Assembly: GCF_947502395.1 (NCBI RefSeq)
Contig: NZ_CANMZM010000003.1
Span: 186,001-250,000 of the forward strand
DNA: 64,000 nucleotides
DNA from: an uncultured Erythrobacter sp.
GTDB lineage: Bacteria > Pseudomonadota > Alphaproteobacteria > Sphingomonadales > Sphingomonadaceae
Reading direction: 5' to 3'
Under the pieces are notes generated by a model, which ran no database searches, had not been told where the DNA came from, and saw only the letters and a list, made by a program, of their open reading frames with translations. The position numbers and the translations under genes were made by a program. Shown in pieces: positions 34,011 to 41,768 of this stretch. Each line of letters starts with the position of its first letter. Within the stretch, counting starts at the first letter, position 1.

Positions 34011-34837
34011 TCCCGGCCTCCTTCGACTATGTGGCACCCTCAAGTCCGCGAGAGGCAATCCGGCTGCTCGAATCCGATAAAGATGCAGTCCTCCTTGCGG
34101 GGGGGCACAGCCTTCTGACGGCGCTGAAGCAGCGGACTAAACGCGCGTCTCGCGTCATCGACATCGCCCAAATCGGGCTCGGCGAAGTTTCCATTACGGT
34201 CGATGGTGATCTGAAGATCGAGGCCGCTGTGACTCAAACCGCACTCGCAGAGTATTGCGCGAAAGTGGGCTGGACCATCCTTGCCGAAGTTGGGGAAAAA
34301 GCTGGCGACCCGATGATCCGTGAACGGGGAACGTTCGTGGGCGCTCTGTGCGCTGCGGAACCGGGCGGAGACTGGGCGGCGGCCGCATTAGCACTAGACG
34401 CCCAACTGCACATTTACACTTCTAGCGGCGAGTATCACCTGCCCTATGCAGAGTATCTCGAAGATGGCCTTGCTGAATCGCACATGGTTCTTGGCGCCTT
34501 GGTTCCGGCACAGCATCGCAAGGCGCGACAAGGCTATGTGAAGGTCAAGCATGCCGGCATCGGATGGTCGGTCGCCAGTGTCGGCTTCGTCGAATGCGGA
34601 GAGGGCATTCAACTCGGCGCGGGTGGAGCACTGTCCAAACCGGCTCGGCTTCGATCGGTCGAGGATCAATTCGCGAAAATCGCTGCAACCGACGATCGAC
34701 TGGCGTCCATCTTTTCGGCGCTCGAAGGGCTCGAATTCCATGGAGATCGTTACGCGCCCGCCGTCTGGAGGCGAAAGCGACTTGCGATCCTCCTTCGCGA
34801 CATCACCCAGGCTCATTCATTCAAGGAACCAGCATGA
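34007..34837 (+). CDS. FAD-binding subunit of a xanthine-dehydrogenase-family hydroxylase (CoxM-like)
   Basis: 276 residues from the ATG at 34007, overlapping the large-subunit stop by four bases. The FAD-binding PCMH fold shows DAVLLAGGHSLLTALKQRTK near the N-terminus and GDPMIRERGTFVGALCAAEP in the middle, where the family has xRNxGTxGG. The C-terminal CO_deh_flav_C-like domain has VKHAGIGWSVASVGFV. It receives electrons from the iron-sulfur subunit and passes them to an external acceptor. It completes a three-subunit S-L-M hydroxylase. Confidence 0.9.
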   Translation: MIPASFDYVAPSSPREAIRLLESDKDAVLLAGGHSLLTALKQRTKRASRVIDIAQIGLGEVSITVDGDLKIEAAVTQTALAEYCAKVGWTILAEVGEKAGDPMIRERGTFVGALCAAEPGGDWAAAALALDAQLHIYTSSGEYHLPYAEYLEDGLAESHMVLGALVPAQHRKARQGYVKVKHAGIGWSVASVGFVECGEGIQLGAGGALSKPARLRSVEDQFAKIAATDDRLASIFSALEGLEFHGDRYAPAVWRRKRLAILLRDITQAHSFKEPA

Positions 34838-35628
34838 CAGATACAGCCGAACCGAACACGCCTGTTCGGAGCGAAGTGCGGGGGGCGCTCTCTCTCCTGA
34901 CTCTTGCGCGCCCTCCGCACAACCTCGTCGAGCACAGCCTGCTCCAGGGTATCCTGGATGGCTTGAACGAGGCTGTCGAAAGCGGATGCAGGGCCGTCCT
35001 TATCAAGAGCGGACTGCGCAACTTCTCCGCTGGCGCTGATCTTGCACTCTTCACTCAGGATACGACTGATGGGGACCAGCCTTCGGGCCCAACGGTCATA
35101 GAGTTTCTCGACGCGGTCGAAAGCACGCCGCTACCAATCGTTTGCGCCATCCACGGCGCTTGCCTTGGCGGCGGGCTCGAAATCGCGTTGGCAGCTGACT
35201 ACATCATCGCTGCTCGATCCTCGAAGATCGGTTCTGTTGAGGTCACTCTTGGTCTTCACCCGATCATGGGCGGTGTTCAGCGCCAGGTCGAACGTGTCGG
35301 CCTTGTGCGGGCCAAGGAGATGTCGATGCTCGGACGGCGCTATGACGCGGAAACCCTCGAATCCTGGGGTCTTATCAATGCCGTGGTCGATGACGACAAG
35401 CTGGAGGCTGCGGCGCTGTCGATAGCCGAAGAGCTTGCCAACGGTCCAACCATCGCAAACGCCGCGACAAAAGCGCTCGCGCGCGTCGCAGCCAATGAGG
35501 GTGTCAAGGCGGCTGATGATGTGATGGGCCGTCTGCAGGGGCCCGTATGGAATTCGGAAGACCTTCGCACCGGCCTCAACTCCTTTATGAAACGCGGGCC
35601 TGGTCAGACCCGGTTTGCGGGGCGCTAA
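34834..35628 (+). CDS. Enoyl-CoA hydratase/isomerase family protein
   Basis: 264 residues from the ATG at 34834, overlapping the preceding stop. The crotonase oxyanion segments are LIKSGLRNFSAGADLALF and IHGACLGGGLEIALAADYII, and MGGVQRQVERVGLVRAKEMS follows. It likely hydrates or isomerises an unsaturated acyl-CoA intermediate. The next gene, a CoA-transferase, starts within its stop (TAATG). Its presence beside a CoA-transferase indicates that the pathway proceeds through CoA thioesters. Confidence 0.9.
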   Translation: MTDTAEPNTPVRSEVRGALSLLTLARPPHNLVEHSLLQGILDGLNEAVESGCRAVLIKSGLRNFSAGADLALFTQDTTDGDQPSGPTVIEFLDAVESTPLPIVCAIHGACLGGGLEIALAADYIIAARSSKIGSVEVTLGLHPIMGGVQRQVERVGLVRAKEMSMLGRRYDAETLESWGLINAVVDDDKLEAAALSIAEELANGPTIANAATKALARVAANEGVKAADDVMGRLQGPVWNSEDLRTGLNSFMKRGPGQTRFAGR

Positions 35629-36881
35629 TGGCCGGTCCGCTCTCTGGCCTCAAAGTGGTCGATTTCAGCCGCGTTCTGGCTGGCCCGTTGTGTTCACGAA
35701 CGCTCGTTGATCTCGGGGCTGACGTCACAAAGGTTGAGCCCCCGATCGGTGATGTAACCCGCTACGCGGCGCCTACGGACGGAGCGATGTCGGGTTACTA
35801 CGCCCAGCAGAATGCCGGTAAGCGCAATATCAGCCTCGACTTGAACGTTCCAGAAGCTCGCGAAGTTGCCCTTCGGCTTTGCGATGGGGCGGACATCGTG
35901 GTCGAGAATTTCCGCGCTGGCGCCCTTGGAAGCTTCGGTCTTGACTACAATAGCGTTGCCGCGCGCAATCCGAGCGTGATTTACTGCTCGATCACTGGCT
36001 ACGGTCAAGAGGGGCCCTGGCGAAGCCGCATGGCTTATGCGCCGACAGTCCAGGCCGAGGCAGGCTTCACTGCCACGAGTGAAGCGCATTATGGTGAGCG
36101 TCTTTCTGCGTTTATGACGGATAGCCTCAGCCACGCCGACGTTTACGCGGGCCTGCAGGGCGTCATTGCAATCCTTGCGGCGCTGCATGCCCGCGACAAG
36201 ACAGGCGAGGGGCAGTTCATCGATGTTGCGATGGCGGCCACGCTCTTAGCGGTAAATGAAAAGGCACATCTTTCGCTGTCTGATCTTGATCCGCGCGACG
36301 AACCTCCAGTCCTGGGGGCAACCGATTGTCCCTTCTTCGTCGGACCTGAAGGCGAGCGCATCATTGTCGCCAGCAGTTTGATCGGAAGTCTCACGTTCCG
36401 GTTCTTCCTGACCGCCATGAGGCGCGTTGATCTTGCGAAAGATCCGCGCTTTGCGACCGCGGGCGACCGGCAAGCGAACTTTGATGAACTCCACGCGCTG
36501 GTGCAGCGCTGGATCGATGGCTTTCCGAACAAGCGTGCCCTTGATGCACAATTCGACGAAGCCAAGATTGCCATGGGCGAGGTTCGCACCATGAAGCAGA
36601 TCGCCGCGTCCGAATGGTCCGAGTATTGGGGGGCGACACAGACCGTATCGGACCGCGCGGGAGGAGAATTCACTCTTCCTGGGCGACCGTGGCGCTTCTC
36701 TCGCGACCGGCTCGATGGCTTGGGAATGCCTGCCTTCCAGGGCGAAGATAACGAGGAGGTTTGTCGGGAGCTTGGCTTTAGCGAAGAGGAGCTTGCGCGG
36801 CTGATCAAGCAGCGCGCATTGCTATCAAACATTCCAGCGACCAGAGAAATGCCGAAATCGAAGCCCGAGGCGGCTACATGA
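35628..36881 (+). CDS. CaiB/BaiF family (type III) CoA-transferase
   Basis: 417 residues from the ATG at 35628. Family hallmarks are GLKVVDFSRVLAGPLCSRTL, LGADVTKVEPPIGDVTR, NAGKRNISLDLNVPEAREVA, VVENFRAGALGSFGLDY with the catalytic Asp expected further on, and SLSHADVYAGLQGVIAIL. These enzymes move CoA between carboxylic acids or form thioesters with an Asp nucleophile. In this operon it would activate the substrate or an intermediate. It overlaps both neighbours by one to four bases, so stoichiometric co-expression is likely. Confidence 0.92.
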   Translation: MAGPLSGLKVVDFSRVLAGPLCSRTLVDLGADVTKVEPPIGDVTRYAAPTDGAMSGYYAQQNAGKRNISLDLNVPEAREVALRLCDGADIVVENFRAGALGSFGLDYNSVAARNPSVIYCSITGYGQEGPWRSRMAYAPTVQAEAGFTATSEAHYGERLSAFMTDSLSHADVYAGLQGVIAILAALHARDKTGEGQFIDVAMAATLLAVNEKAHLSLSDLDPRDEPPVLGATDCPFFVGPEGERIIVASSLIGSLTFRFFLTAMRRVDLAKDPRFATAGDRQANFDELHALVQRWIDGFPNKRALDAQFDEAKIAMGEVRTMKQIAASEWSEYWGATQTVSDRAGGEFTLPGRPWRFSRDRLDGLGMPAFQGEDNEEVCRELGFSEEELARLIKQRALLSNIPATREMPKSKPEAAT

Positions 36882-38062
36882 TCCCGAACCTGGCCCTTGG
36901 TATCATGGGCACGCTCGAGGGCAAGCGTGTCGTCGCCCGAGTTGATGACTTTGCGCTCGATCTATTCTTGCTGGCTGAAGCGGGTCTCTTACCGATGGCA
37001 GACGGCCAGGCTGAGGCGCTGCTCTCAAGCGACCTCAAAGCCTTCATTTCTCTTGGCAAGGCGCATCATCGCGCGGTTTATGAAGCCCTGGCCAACCTTC
37101 GTGCCACGCAGACTGATGAGCTTATCAAATATGGGCGGGTTGCCAGGGATGTTGAGTTATTGAGGCCGCTGGACCCTGGCGACTTCACCGATTTCTACGC
37201 AAACCGTTACCATGCCGCCCGTTCCGCAAAGCTGACTGGTGACCCCGACTTCTTGCCGGAAGCCTGGGACTGGATGCCGCTATGTTATCACGCTCGCACG
37301 GCCAGTCTCTTGGGCCATGGGTCGCAGATCATTCGCCCGACTGGTTGGCTCAAGGGTAAGAGGGGCTGGGGACACTACCCAAGCCGGGTTCTGGATTTCG
37401 AGATTGAACTTGGCTTTATCTTGAGACAGTCCACCCAGCCCGGAGAGAGGCTAAGAGCAGCAGACTTTGACGATGACGTCTTTGGATGCGCTGTTGTCAT
37501 CGATTGGAGCGCTCGCGACCTCCAAAGCGCCGAGGCGAAGCCTCTAGGGCCGTTCCACGCTAAGGCCTTTGCAACGCAAATTGGCAACTGGGTCGTGCCC
37601 GTCGAATGCCTCGCATTGTCGGAGCGACCGGCCGGCGATCTGAGGCCAAATGGAAGAATGCCTGTGGAAGGAGCGCTGTTCGATGTCAGTTTTGAGGCGC
37701 ATGTCCGTTCTGCAAAAAGCGATTGGGCCAAAGTCGCCAAAACCAGTCTGCTCGACATGGCTTGGACACCCGCCGAAATGATGGCGCATTTGACCCAAAG
37801 CGGAGCGCCCGTGAGAGCGGGTGATCTCTTCGCCAGTGGTACGATCTCAGGGCGCGGGCCCGATGCCCTCGGCTGCCTGATCGAACGAAAAGCCGAGGGA
37901 TTGCCGAATCTTCCTCTTGGCGATGGAAGTGACCGCGCGTTTCTTTGCGATGGCGATTCTTTGCGGATTTCCGCATTCCTGGACCAGGCTGGTAATCAAG
38001 TGCCGCTTGACGAAGTCCAAGGCGTCATTACGCCAGCGAAAGAGGTATTGGAGACAGCGTAG
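36878..38062 (+). CDS. Fumarylacetoacetate hydrolase family protein
   Basis: 394 residues. The segment DFTDFYANRYHAARSAKLTG resembles the DFxxxxxHA metal and catalytic region of fumarylacetoacetases. ILDFEIELGFILRQ-like acidic residues (DFEIELGFIL) bind the divalent metal, and DWSARDLQSAEAKPLGPFHAK is the conserved DWSARDxQxxE region. SGTISGRGPDALGCLIE follows. It probably cleaves a C-C bond in a beta-diketo or acylpyruvate-type intermediate after ring opening. It overlaps the CoA-transferase gene by four bases. The exact substrate cannot be read from the sequence. Confidence 0.88.
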   Translation: MIPNLALGIMGTLEGKRVVARVDDFALDLFLLAEAGLLPMADGQAEALLSSDLKAFISLGKAHHRAVYEALANLRATQTDELIKYGRVARDVELLRPLDPGDFTDFYANRYHAARSAKLTGDPDFLPEAWDWMPLCYHARTASLLGHGSQIIRPTGWLKGKRGWGHYPSRVLDFEIELGFILRQSTQPGERLRAADFDDDVFGCAVVIDWSARDLQSAEAKPLGPFHAKAFATQIGNWVVPVECLALSERPAGDLRPNGRMPVEGALFDVSFEAHVRSAKSDWAKVAKTSLLDMAWTPAEMMAHLTQSGAPVRAGDLFASGTISGRGPDALGCLIERKAEGLPNLPLGDGSDRAFLCDGDSLRISAFLDQAGNQVPLDEVQGVITPAKEVLETA

Positions 38063-38595
38063 TGAAAGTTAAGTCTTTCGAGGGAATGGTCTGCTCCATT
38101 GCCGGAGCGCTTGAATGGGTCGGTGATCGCTGGACCATGTTGGTCCTTCGCGACCTGTTCATAGGACTCACGCAGTTTGAAGAGTTCCGGGAATCGACGG
38201 GGATATCTCCAACCACCCTGTCTTCCAGACTAAACGCGCTTGTCGATGCGAGTCTCGTAACGCGCAAGCCTACCAAACCCGGTGGTGAACGTTTGGAATA
38301 CCGCCTAACACAGAAAGGACGCGACTTGTGGCCCGTGATGCTCGCAATCGCGCATTGGGGCGACCGGCACGAGGCTTCTGGCAAATCCGAGCCGCCGATC
38401 CTCTTTGTCGACCGTGAGACCGGAAAGCCAGTCGAGCTGCAACTCGGAAACCGGGAGGACGGGAGCACAATTCGTCCGCAAGATATCGAGATCATCGCCG
38501 GGCCTTCGGCGGATTCCAAACATCAATGGCGCTTTGAACAGGCCGGGTCGAAGGTCATAGCTTTCCCGGGGCGAGCATCAAGAGAAGCATCATGA
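38062..38595 (+). CDS. HxlR family winged-helix transcriptional regulator
   Basis: 177 residues starting at a GTG (38062) that overlaps the previous stop. The HxlR domain occupies residues about 10-100: CSIAGALEWVGDRWTMLVLR, LFIGLTQFEEFRESTGISPT (recognition helix) and TLSSRLNALVDASLV. A C-terminal extension of about 70 residues (ILFVDRETGKPVELQL onward) is beta-rich and may bind a ligand. Located inside the operon, it probably controls the divergent promoter region, where a perfect 17-bp palindrome sits at 30751-30767. Confidence 0.9.
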   Translation: MKVKSFEGMVCSIAGALEWVGDRWTMLVLRDLFIGLTQFEEFRESTGISPTTLSSRLNALVDASLVTRKPTKPGGERLEYRLTQKGRDLWPVMLAIAHWGDRHEASGKSEPPILFVDRETGKPVELQLGNREDGSTIRPQDIEIIAGPSADSKHQWRFEQAGSKVIAFPGRASREAS

Positions 38596-39404
38596 GCCGG
38601 CTTGTCGGTATCGGGATCCAGCTGTGGTCGCATGTGGCGCCTCGCGTTGCTGCGAAATGGCTGCTCGATAAATTCATGACCCCGCGACCATGGCGTCATT
38701 CATCGACCGAGCCTGATGGTGAGCGATACGATCTGGCGGATGGCGGTGTCCTATGGCGGGTCGGCGCCGGGAAGAAATCAGTACTGTTCGTGCATGGCTG
38801 GTCTGGTCATCGCGACCAGTTTGAGCCTGTGATTGCGGCCCTGCGGGAGCAAGATTGCGCGGTCTACCTGCTCGATCCGCCGGGTCACGGTGCCTCGGCC
38901 TCACAGCGTTCCAATCCGGTCCGCTTCATTCGAGCTGTGGAGGAAGCATTTTCCCTTGCTGGAAAGCTTGACCTTGCCGCAGGCCATTCGATGGGAGGAA
39001 GCGCATTGCTGCATGCAAGCCTCTCCAATCCTGAGCTGGCGCCGCGCCAGCTGGTTTCGATCTCGGCTCCCGCTGACTTCGACTACCCCATCAGATCAGC
39101 AGCGCGACTGGCGCGCTTTGGACGAACGGCTACGGAACGATTTGTGGCAATGGTTGAACATGAAGTCGGGAAGCCGAGGGATGAGCTCAAGCTGTTGCCC
39201 AAAGCGAAAGGCACCAAGCTACGGCTTCATGTGATCCACGATAAGGATGATCCGCAGATCCCCCTTTCGCATGCGCACAGTCTGACTGAGAACTGGCCGG
39301 ACGCTGCGTTGTTAGAGACGGCTGGTCATGGTCATAACCGCGTCCTTCGCAGTGCCGAGCTTGTAGCAATGATTGATCGTTTAACTGCACTCGGAGTTCG
39401 CTAG
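38592..39404 (+). CDS. Alpha/beta hydrolase
   Basis: 270 residues. The fold shows KSVLFVHGWSGHRDQFEPVI (oxyanion strand), the nucleophile elbow AAGHSMGGSALLHA with Ser, HVIHDKDDPQIPLSHA carrying the acidic residue, and the catalytic His in LLETAGHGHNRVL. It could hydrolyse an ester, thioester or C-C bond. It is the last gene of the catabolic operon, overlapping the regulator gene by four bases. An ester-type substrate entering the pathway, or a ring-cleavage product, are both possible. Confidence 0.9.
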   Translation: MSRLVGIGIQLWSHVAPRVAAKWLLDKFMTPRPWRHSSTEPDGERYDLADGGVLWRVGAGKKSVLFVHGWSGHRDQFEPVIAALREQDCAVYLLDPPGHGASASQRSNPVRFIRAVEEAFSLAGKLDLAAGHSMGGSALLHASLSNPELAPRQLVSISAPADFDYPIRSAARLARFGRTATERFVAMVEHEVGKPRDELKLLPKAKGTKLRLHVIHDKDDPQIPLSHAHSLTENWPDAALLETAGHGHNRVLRSAELVAMIDRLTALGVR

Positions 39405-39551
39405 TAAAGCAACTCTTCGCCGTCGAGGTGATCGGCGTATTCGCGTCCAGAACCGCAGATCGAGATTCCTTGTTATCAATTCAGCTGCGCAACGGCCGCT
39501 TTACCCCCACTAGCGGACGCCGGCCGGTTCGTGGCTGGCGCCCAGCAGCGG

Positions 39552-40180
39552 TCAGATCTCGATCTTCTCTGCAAGCGTGAGAGCGTCTTCTATGTCTACG
39601 CCTAGGTATCGAACCGTGTTCTCGATTTTTGAGTGGCCAAGCAAGATTTGGATCGCTCGGATATTTCCTGTGGCTTTGTAGATGATCGAAACCTTGGTCC
39701 GACGAAGCGAGTGAATGCCGTATTTCTCAGGTCGCAAGCCAATCGCCTCAACCCACTTATCGACCAACCGTGCATACTAAGATGCCGTGTGTGGTCTACA
39801 CGGCTTGGAAATACAAAGCCATCGACTGAACCGCCTCGCAATTCAAACCAAGCGAATGGGCTGGCTCGCGCTTCCGCGGCAATTTCAAACTCGACCGGTC
39901 TGCCGGTCTTGCGCTGAGTGATTGCAGCGCGTTTTCATATATCAGGCCCGCTGACCAAATCGCCGATCTTCAATTCGACGAGATCGCAACCTCTAAGCTT
40001 GCTATCGATCGCCAAGTCGAACAACGCTCGGTCTCTGATGCGCTCTTCGCGATCAAAGAAGAAACGGATCGCCCAAATCTGTTTCTGGTTGAAGGGCCGC
40101 TTGGGACCGCCTTTGGCGCCAAAGTTCCAAGGCACTCGGTCTTGAGCAGCAGGGTCAAAGTGTGAGTAAGTCATCGTCAA
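39552..40180 (-). pseudogene. Broken tyrosine recombinase
   Basis: Three minus-strand pieces in different frames together spell one integrase. The N-terminal part at 40180-39935 contains PFNQKQIWAIRFFFDREERI and DSKLRGCDLVELKIGDLV. A middle piece near 39841 contains GGSVDGFVFPSRVDHTRHLS. The C-terminal part at 39767-39552 contains IHSLRRTKVSIIYKATGNI and IQILLGHSKIENTVRYLGVD with the Tyr. At least two frameshifts or small deletions separate them, so the gene is dead. It lies at the right end of the inner element, pointing inward. Confidence 0.8.
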
Positions 40181-40732
40181 TCTCCTAGGCCGGAATAGCC
40201 GCAGAGAGTGTCCGCTTTTAGGAACTAAAATATTGGACCGCTATGTCTTAGACTAGGGCGCATTCCAAACCCTATGTGGGTGCGAGGCTACCCTTACATC
40301 ACCCCCCCCTTATCTGAGCTATCGGGGCGCGGAACAAGGTCTAAGAAGACGTAGAGTAAGTGCCTTTTACCTGGCAATTCTCTGCGCGGTATGGACAGAA
40401 CGAAACTCCCTTTTGCCGATTATTTGGTCTCCGGAAAAGCAGCGAACTAAGTTCGGCGAGAAACCACTTGGGGCGAAGCTAAGGGGATAGCGGCGGCGTT
40501 TTTCGTAGCCGGTCAAGGGCCGCAATTCTGTTCGCTTTTTTGCAGTATTTGAGTTCTCCAATGCCCCGATTTTCATTGTCGCCTCACGCAAAACCAAGGC
40601 CAGTTAGTAGCCCATAGCCGATCTTGCGAAGATTCCCAATATATCCTAAGAATTCCCATAGGCTCCCGCTCCATAAATAGAGCAGAAAATTCAGTGTGTT
40701 GAACGATACTCGCAAGTGACTGGAACCTTCCC

Positions 40733-40772
40733 CGCATATTGAAACTTGACAGCACACCGTACGCAGCGGTGC
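40733..40772 (+). repeat. Direct repeat copy 2: right boundary candidate of the inner element
   Basis: It matches 25239-25280 in the same orientation, sharing AACTTGACAG and the exact 18-mer CACACCGTACGCAGCGGT (40753-40770). It lies beyond the broken integrase and before the AlpA gene, so the pair brackets about 15.5 kb containing the tandem recombinases and the catabolic cargo. Confidence 0.6.
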
Positions 40773-40820
40773 AGCCTTATAACTTTATGAATTCGCGAAG
40801 GAAATTGGTGGTGTCCACTT

Positions 40821-40870
40821 CTGGACCAGTTGCGGCACAGTCCTCTCTTGAGTGTGCCGAACTGGTCCAG
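40821..40870. repeat. Long imperfect hairpin
   Basis: CTGGACCAGTT (40821-40831) pairs with AACTGGTCCAG (40860-40870), and after one bulged G, CGGCACA (40833-40839) pairs with TGTGCCG (40853-40859). This gives 18 bp around a 13-nt loop. There is no T-tract, so it is not an ordinary terminator. It lies between boundary repeat copy 2 and the AlpA-like gene; it may be a regulator or recombination-factor site. Confidence 0.6.
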
Positions 40871-40995
40871 TTCGCTGTAAAGTGCTGAGAAACATTAGAA
40901 TATTTCCGGTTTCCTACACCCCAACCACTGGCATAGAGTGGCACTTGCCTTTCGAAGGGTGAGCCAGGTTCTTTGAACATCAAGGAGCTTGAATC

Positions 40996-41301
40996 ATGCA
41001 ACGAGATTACACGTTCACAATGGCCAATCGGGACCAGACGGGGCTTCCCGAAAGGCTTTCAGATCAATGCGAGTTTCCGTTTGAAGCTCAGCAACAACGG
41101 CGCGGAGCTGGACCCAATGAGCAGCCTATCCGGCGTTTCATTCGGCTCCGAGAAGTATTGCATCGCACAGGTCTAGGCAGATCCACGGTCTACCGCTGGA
41201 TGGACGAAGGCAGGTTCCCAAAGTCGGTTCGCCTTGGTGGTCGTTCGGTTGCGTGGATAGAGCATGAGATCGACGAATGGCTTCAGGACCGGTGTCGATG
41301 A
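40996..41301 (+). CDS. AlpA family phage/island regulator
   Basis: 101 residues from the ATG at 40996. The C-terminal 60 residues are an AlpA/MerR-like winged helix: RRFIRLREVLHRTGLGRSTV followed by YRWMDEGRFPKSVRLGGRSV and AWIEHEIDEWLQDR. AlpA proteins activate excision of P4-like islands by acting as, or inducing, an excisionase. About 200 bases separate it from a degenerate tRNA-Thr 3' end. It most likely belongs to the outer island, together with the integrase at 11806. The first 40 residues are poorly conserved, and the start may be later. Confidence 0.88.
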   Translation: MQRDYTFTMANRDQTGLPERLSDQCEFPFEAQQQRRGAGPNEQPIRRFIRLREVLHRTGLGRSTVYRWMDEGRFPKSVRLGGRSVAWIEHEIDEWLQDRCR

Positions 41302-41505
41302 GGCGAACTCCGGATCGCCTGACAGGGACATAATTTCGTGTTCCCTGTCAGCGAATCCAGTGCATATTGGGGCTCTAAAACACCCTGTTCGAGTCACAAT
41401 ACCGGACTCACATTTCCACAAATTTTGGTGGGGGCATGGCTGGGGGCATGAACAAATGGCACTCGCTGAAGCCACTGATTTATCAGTATTTTAGATGCAA
41501 AATGT

Positions 41506-41524
41506 GAGTCCCGTAAGCGCACCA
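41506..41524 (+). repeat. Candidate attR (degenerate tRNA-Thr 3' end)
   Basis: GAGTCCCGTAAGCGCACCA matches the tRNA-Thr 3' end GAGTCACGTAAGCGGCACCA with one substitution and one missing base. A separate 12-base exact piece of the T arm, TGTTCGAGTCAC, lies at 41386-41397. With the tRNA-Thr integrase at 11806 this defines a ~29.8-kb island; the match is imperfect, so the site may be an old or foreign scar. Confidence 0.45.
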
Positions 41525-41706
41525 GCAACCGCAAGTTCTCAGCAGATTGGCCACCTGCCAATCCCCTGATCGGCCTTGGACCGAATTCCCGCCTTGGTGC
41601 CCACACAATTGGATCGCCGGGATACTCTCACCGGCCAAAGTCGTCCCATGCTGCTCCGCAGATAGAATCTGGATGGAGCGTGCTGCGCGGTGATCGCGAA
41701 AAAATA

Positions 41707-41737
41707 GGCCCGGTCGCCATGTAATGACGGCCGGGCC
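41707..41737 (-). terminator. Rho-independent terminator after the TonB receptor gene
   Basis: The 10-bp stem GGCCCGGTCG (41707-41716) pairs with CGGCCGGGCC (41728-41737), with one G-T wobble and an 11-nt loop. On the minus strand it is followed by a T-run (plus-strand A-run at about 41698-41704). It lies 32 bases past the stop of the receptor gene. Confidence 0.8.
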
Positions 41738-41768
41738 CTAGAGGTCCTCAGGGGGAGGAGAGAACTGG

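Larger units (their letters stand above)
40181..40995. other. Non-coding junction region of the nested islands
   Basis: About 815 bases without a supportable gene. It holds a run of C (about 40300-40308), boundary repeat copy 2 (40733-40772), a long hairpin (40821-40870) and the upstream region of the AlpA-like gene. A frame at 40367-40597 lacks a recognisable domain. Confidence 0.5.

Noticed and set aside
40367..40597. Possible 76-codon minus-strand gene
   Set aside because: No recognisable domain or ribosome site; likely chance frame in a junction region.
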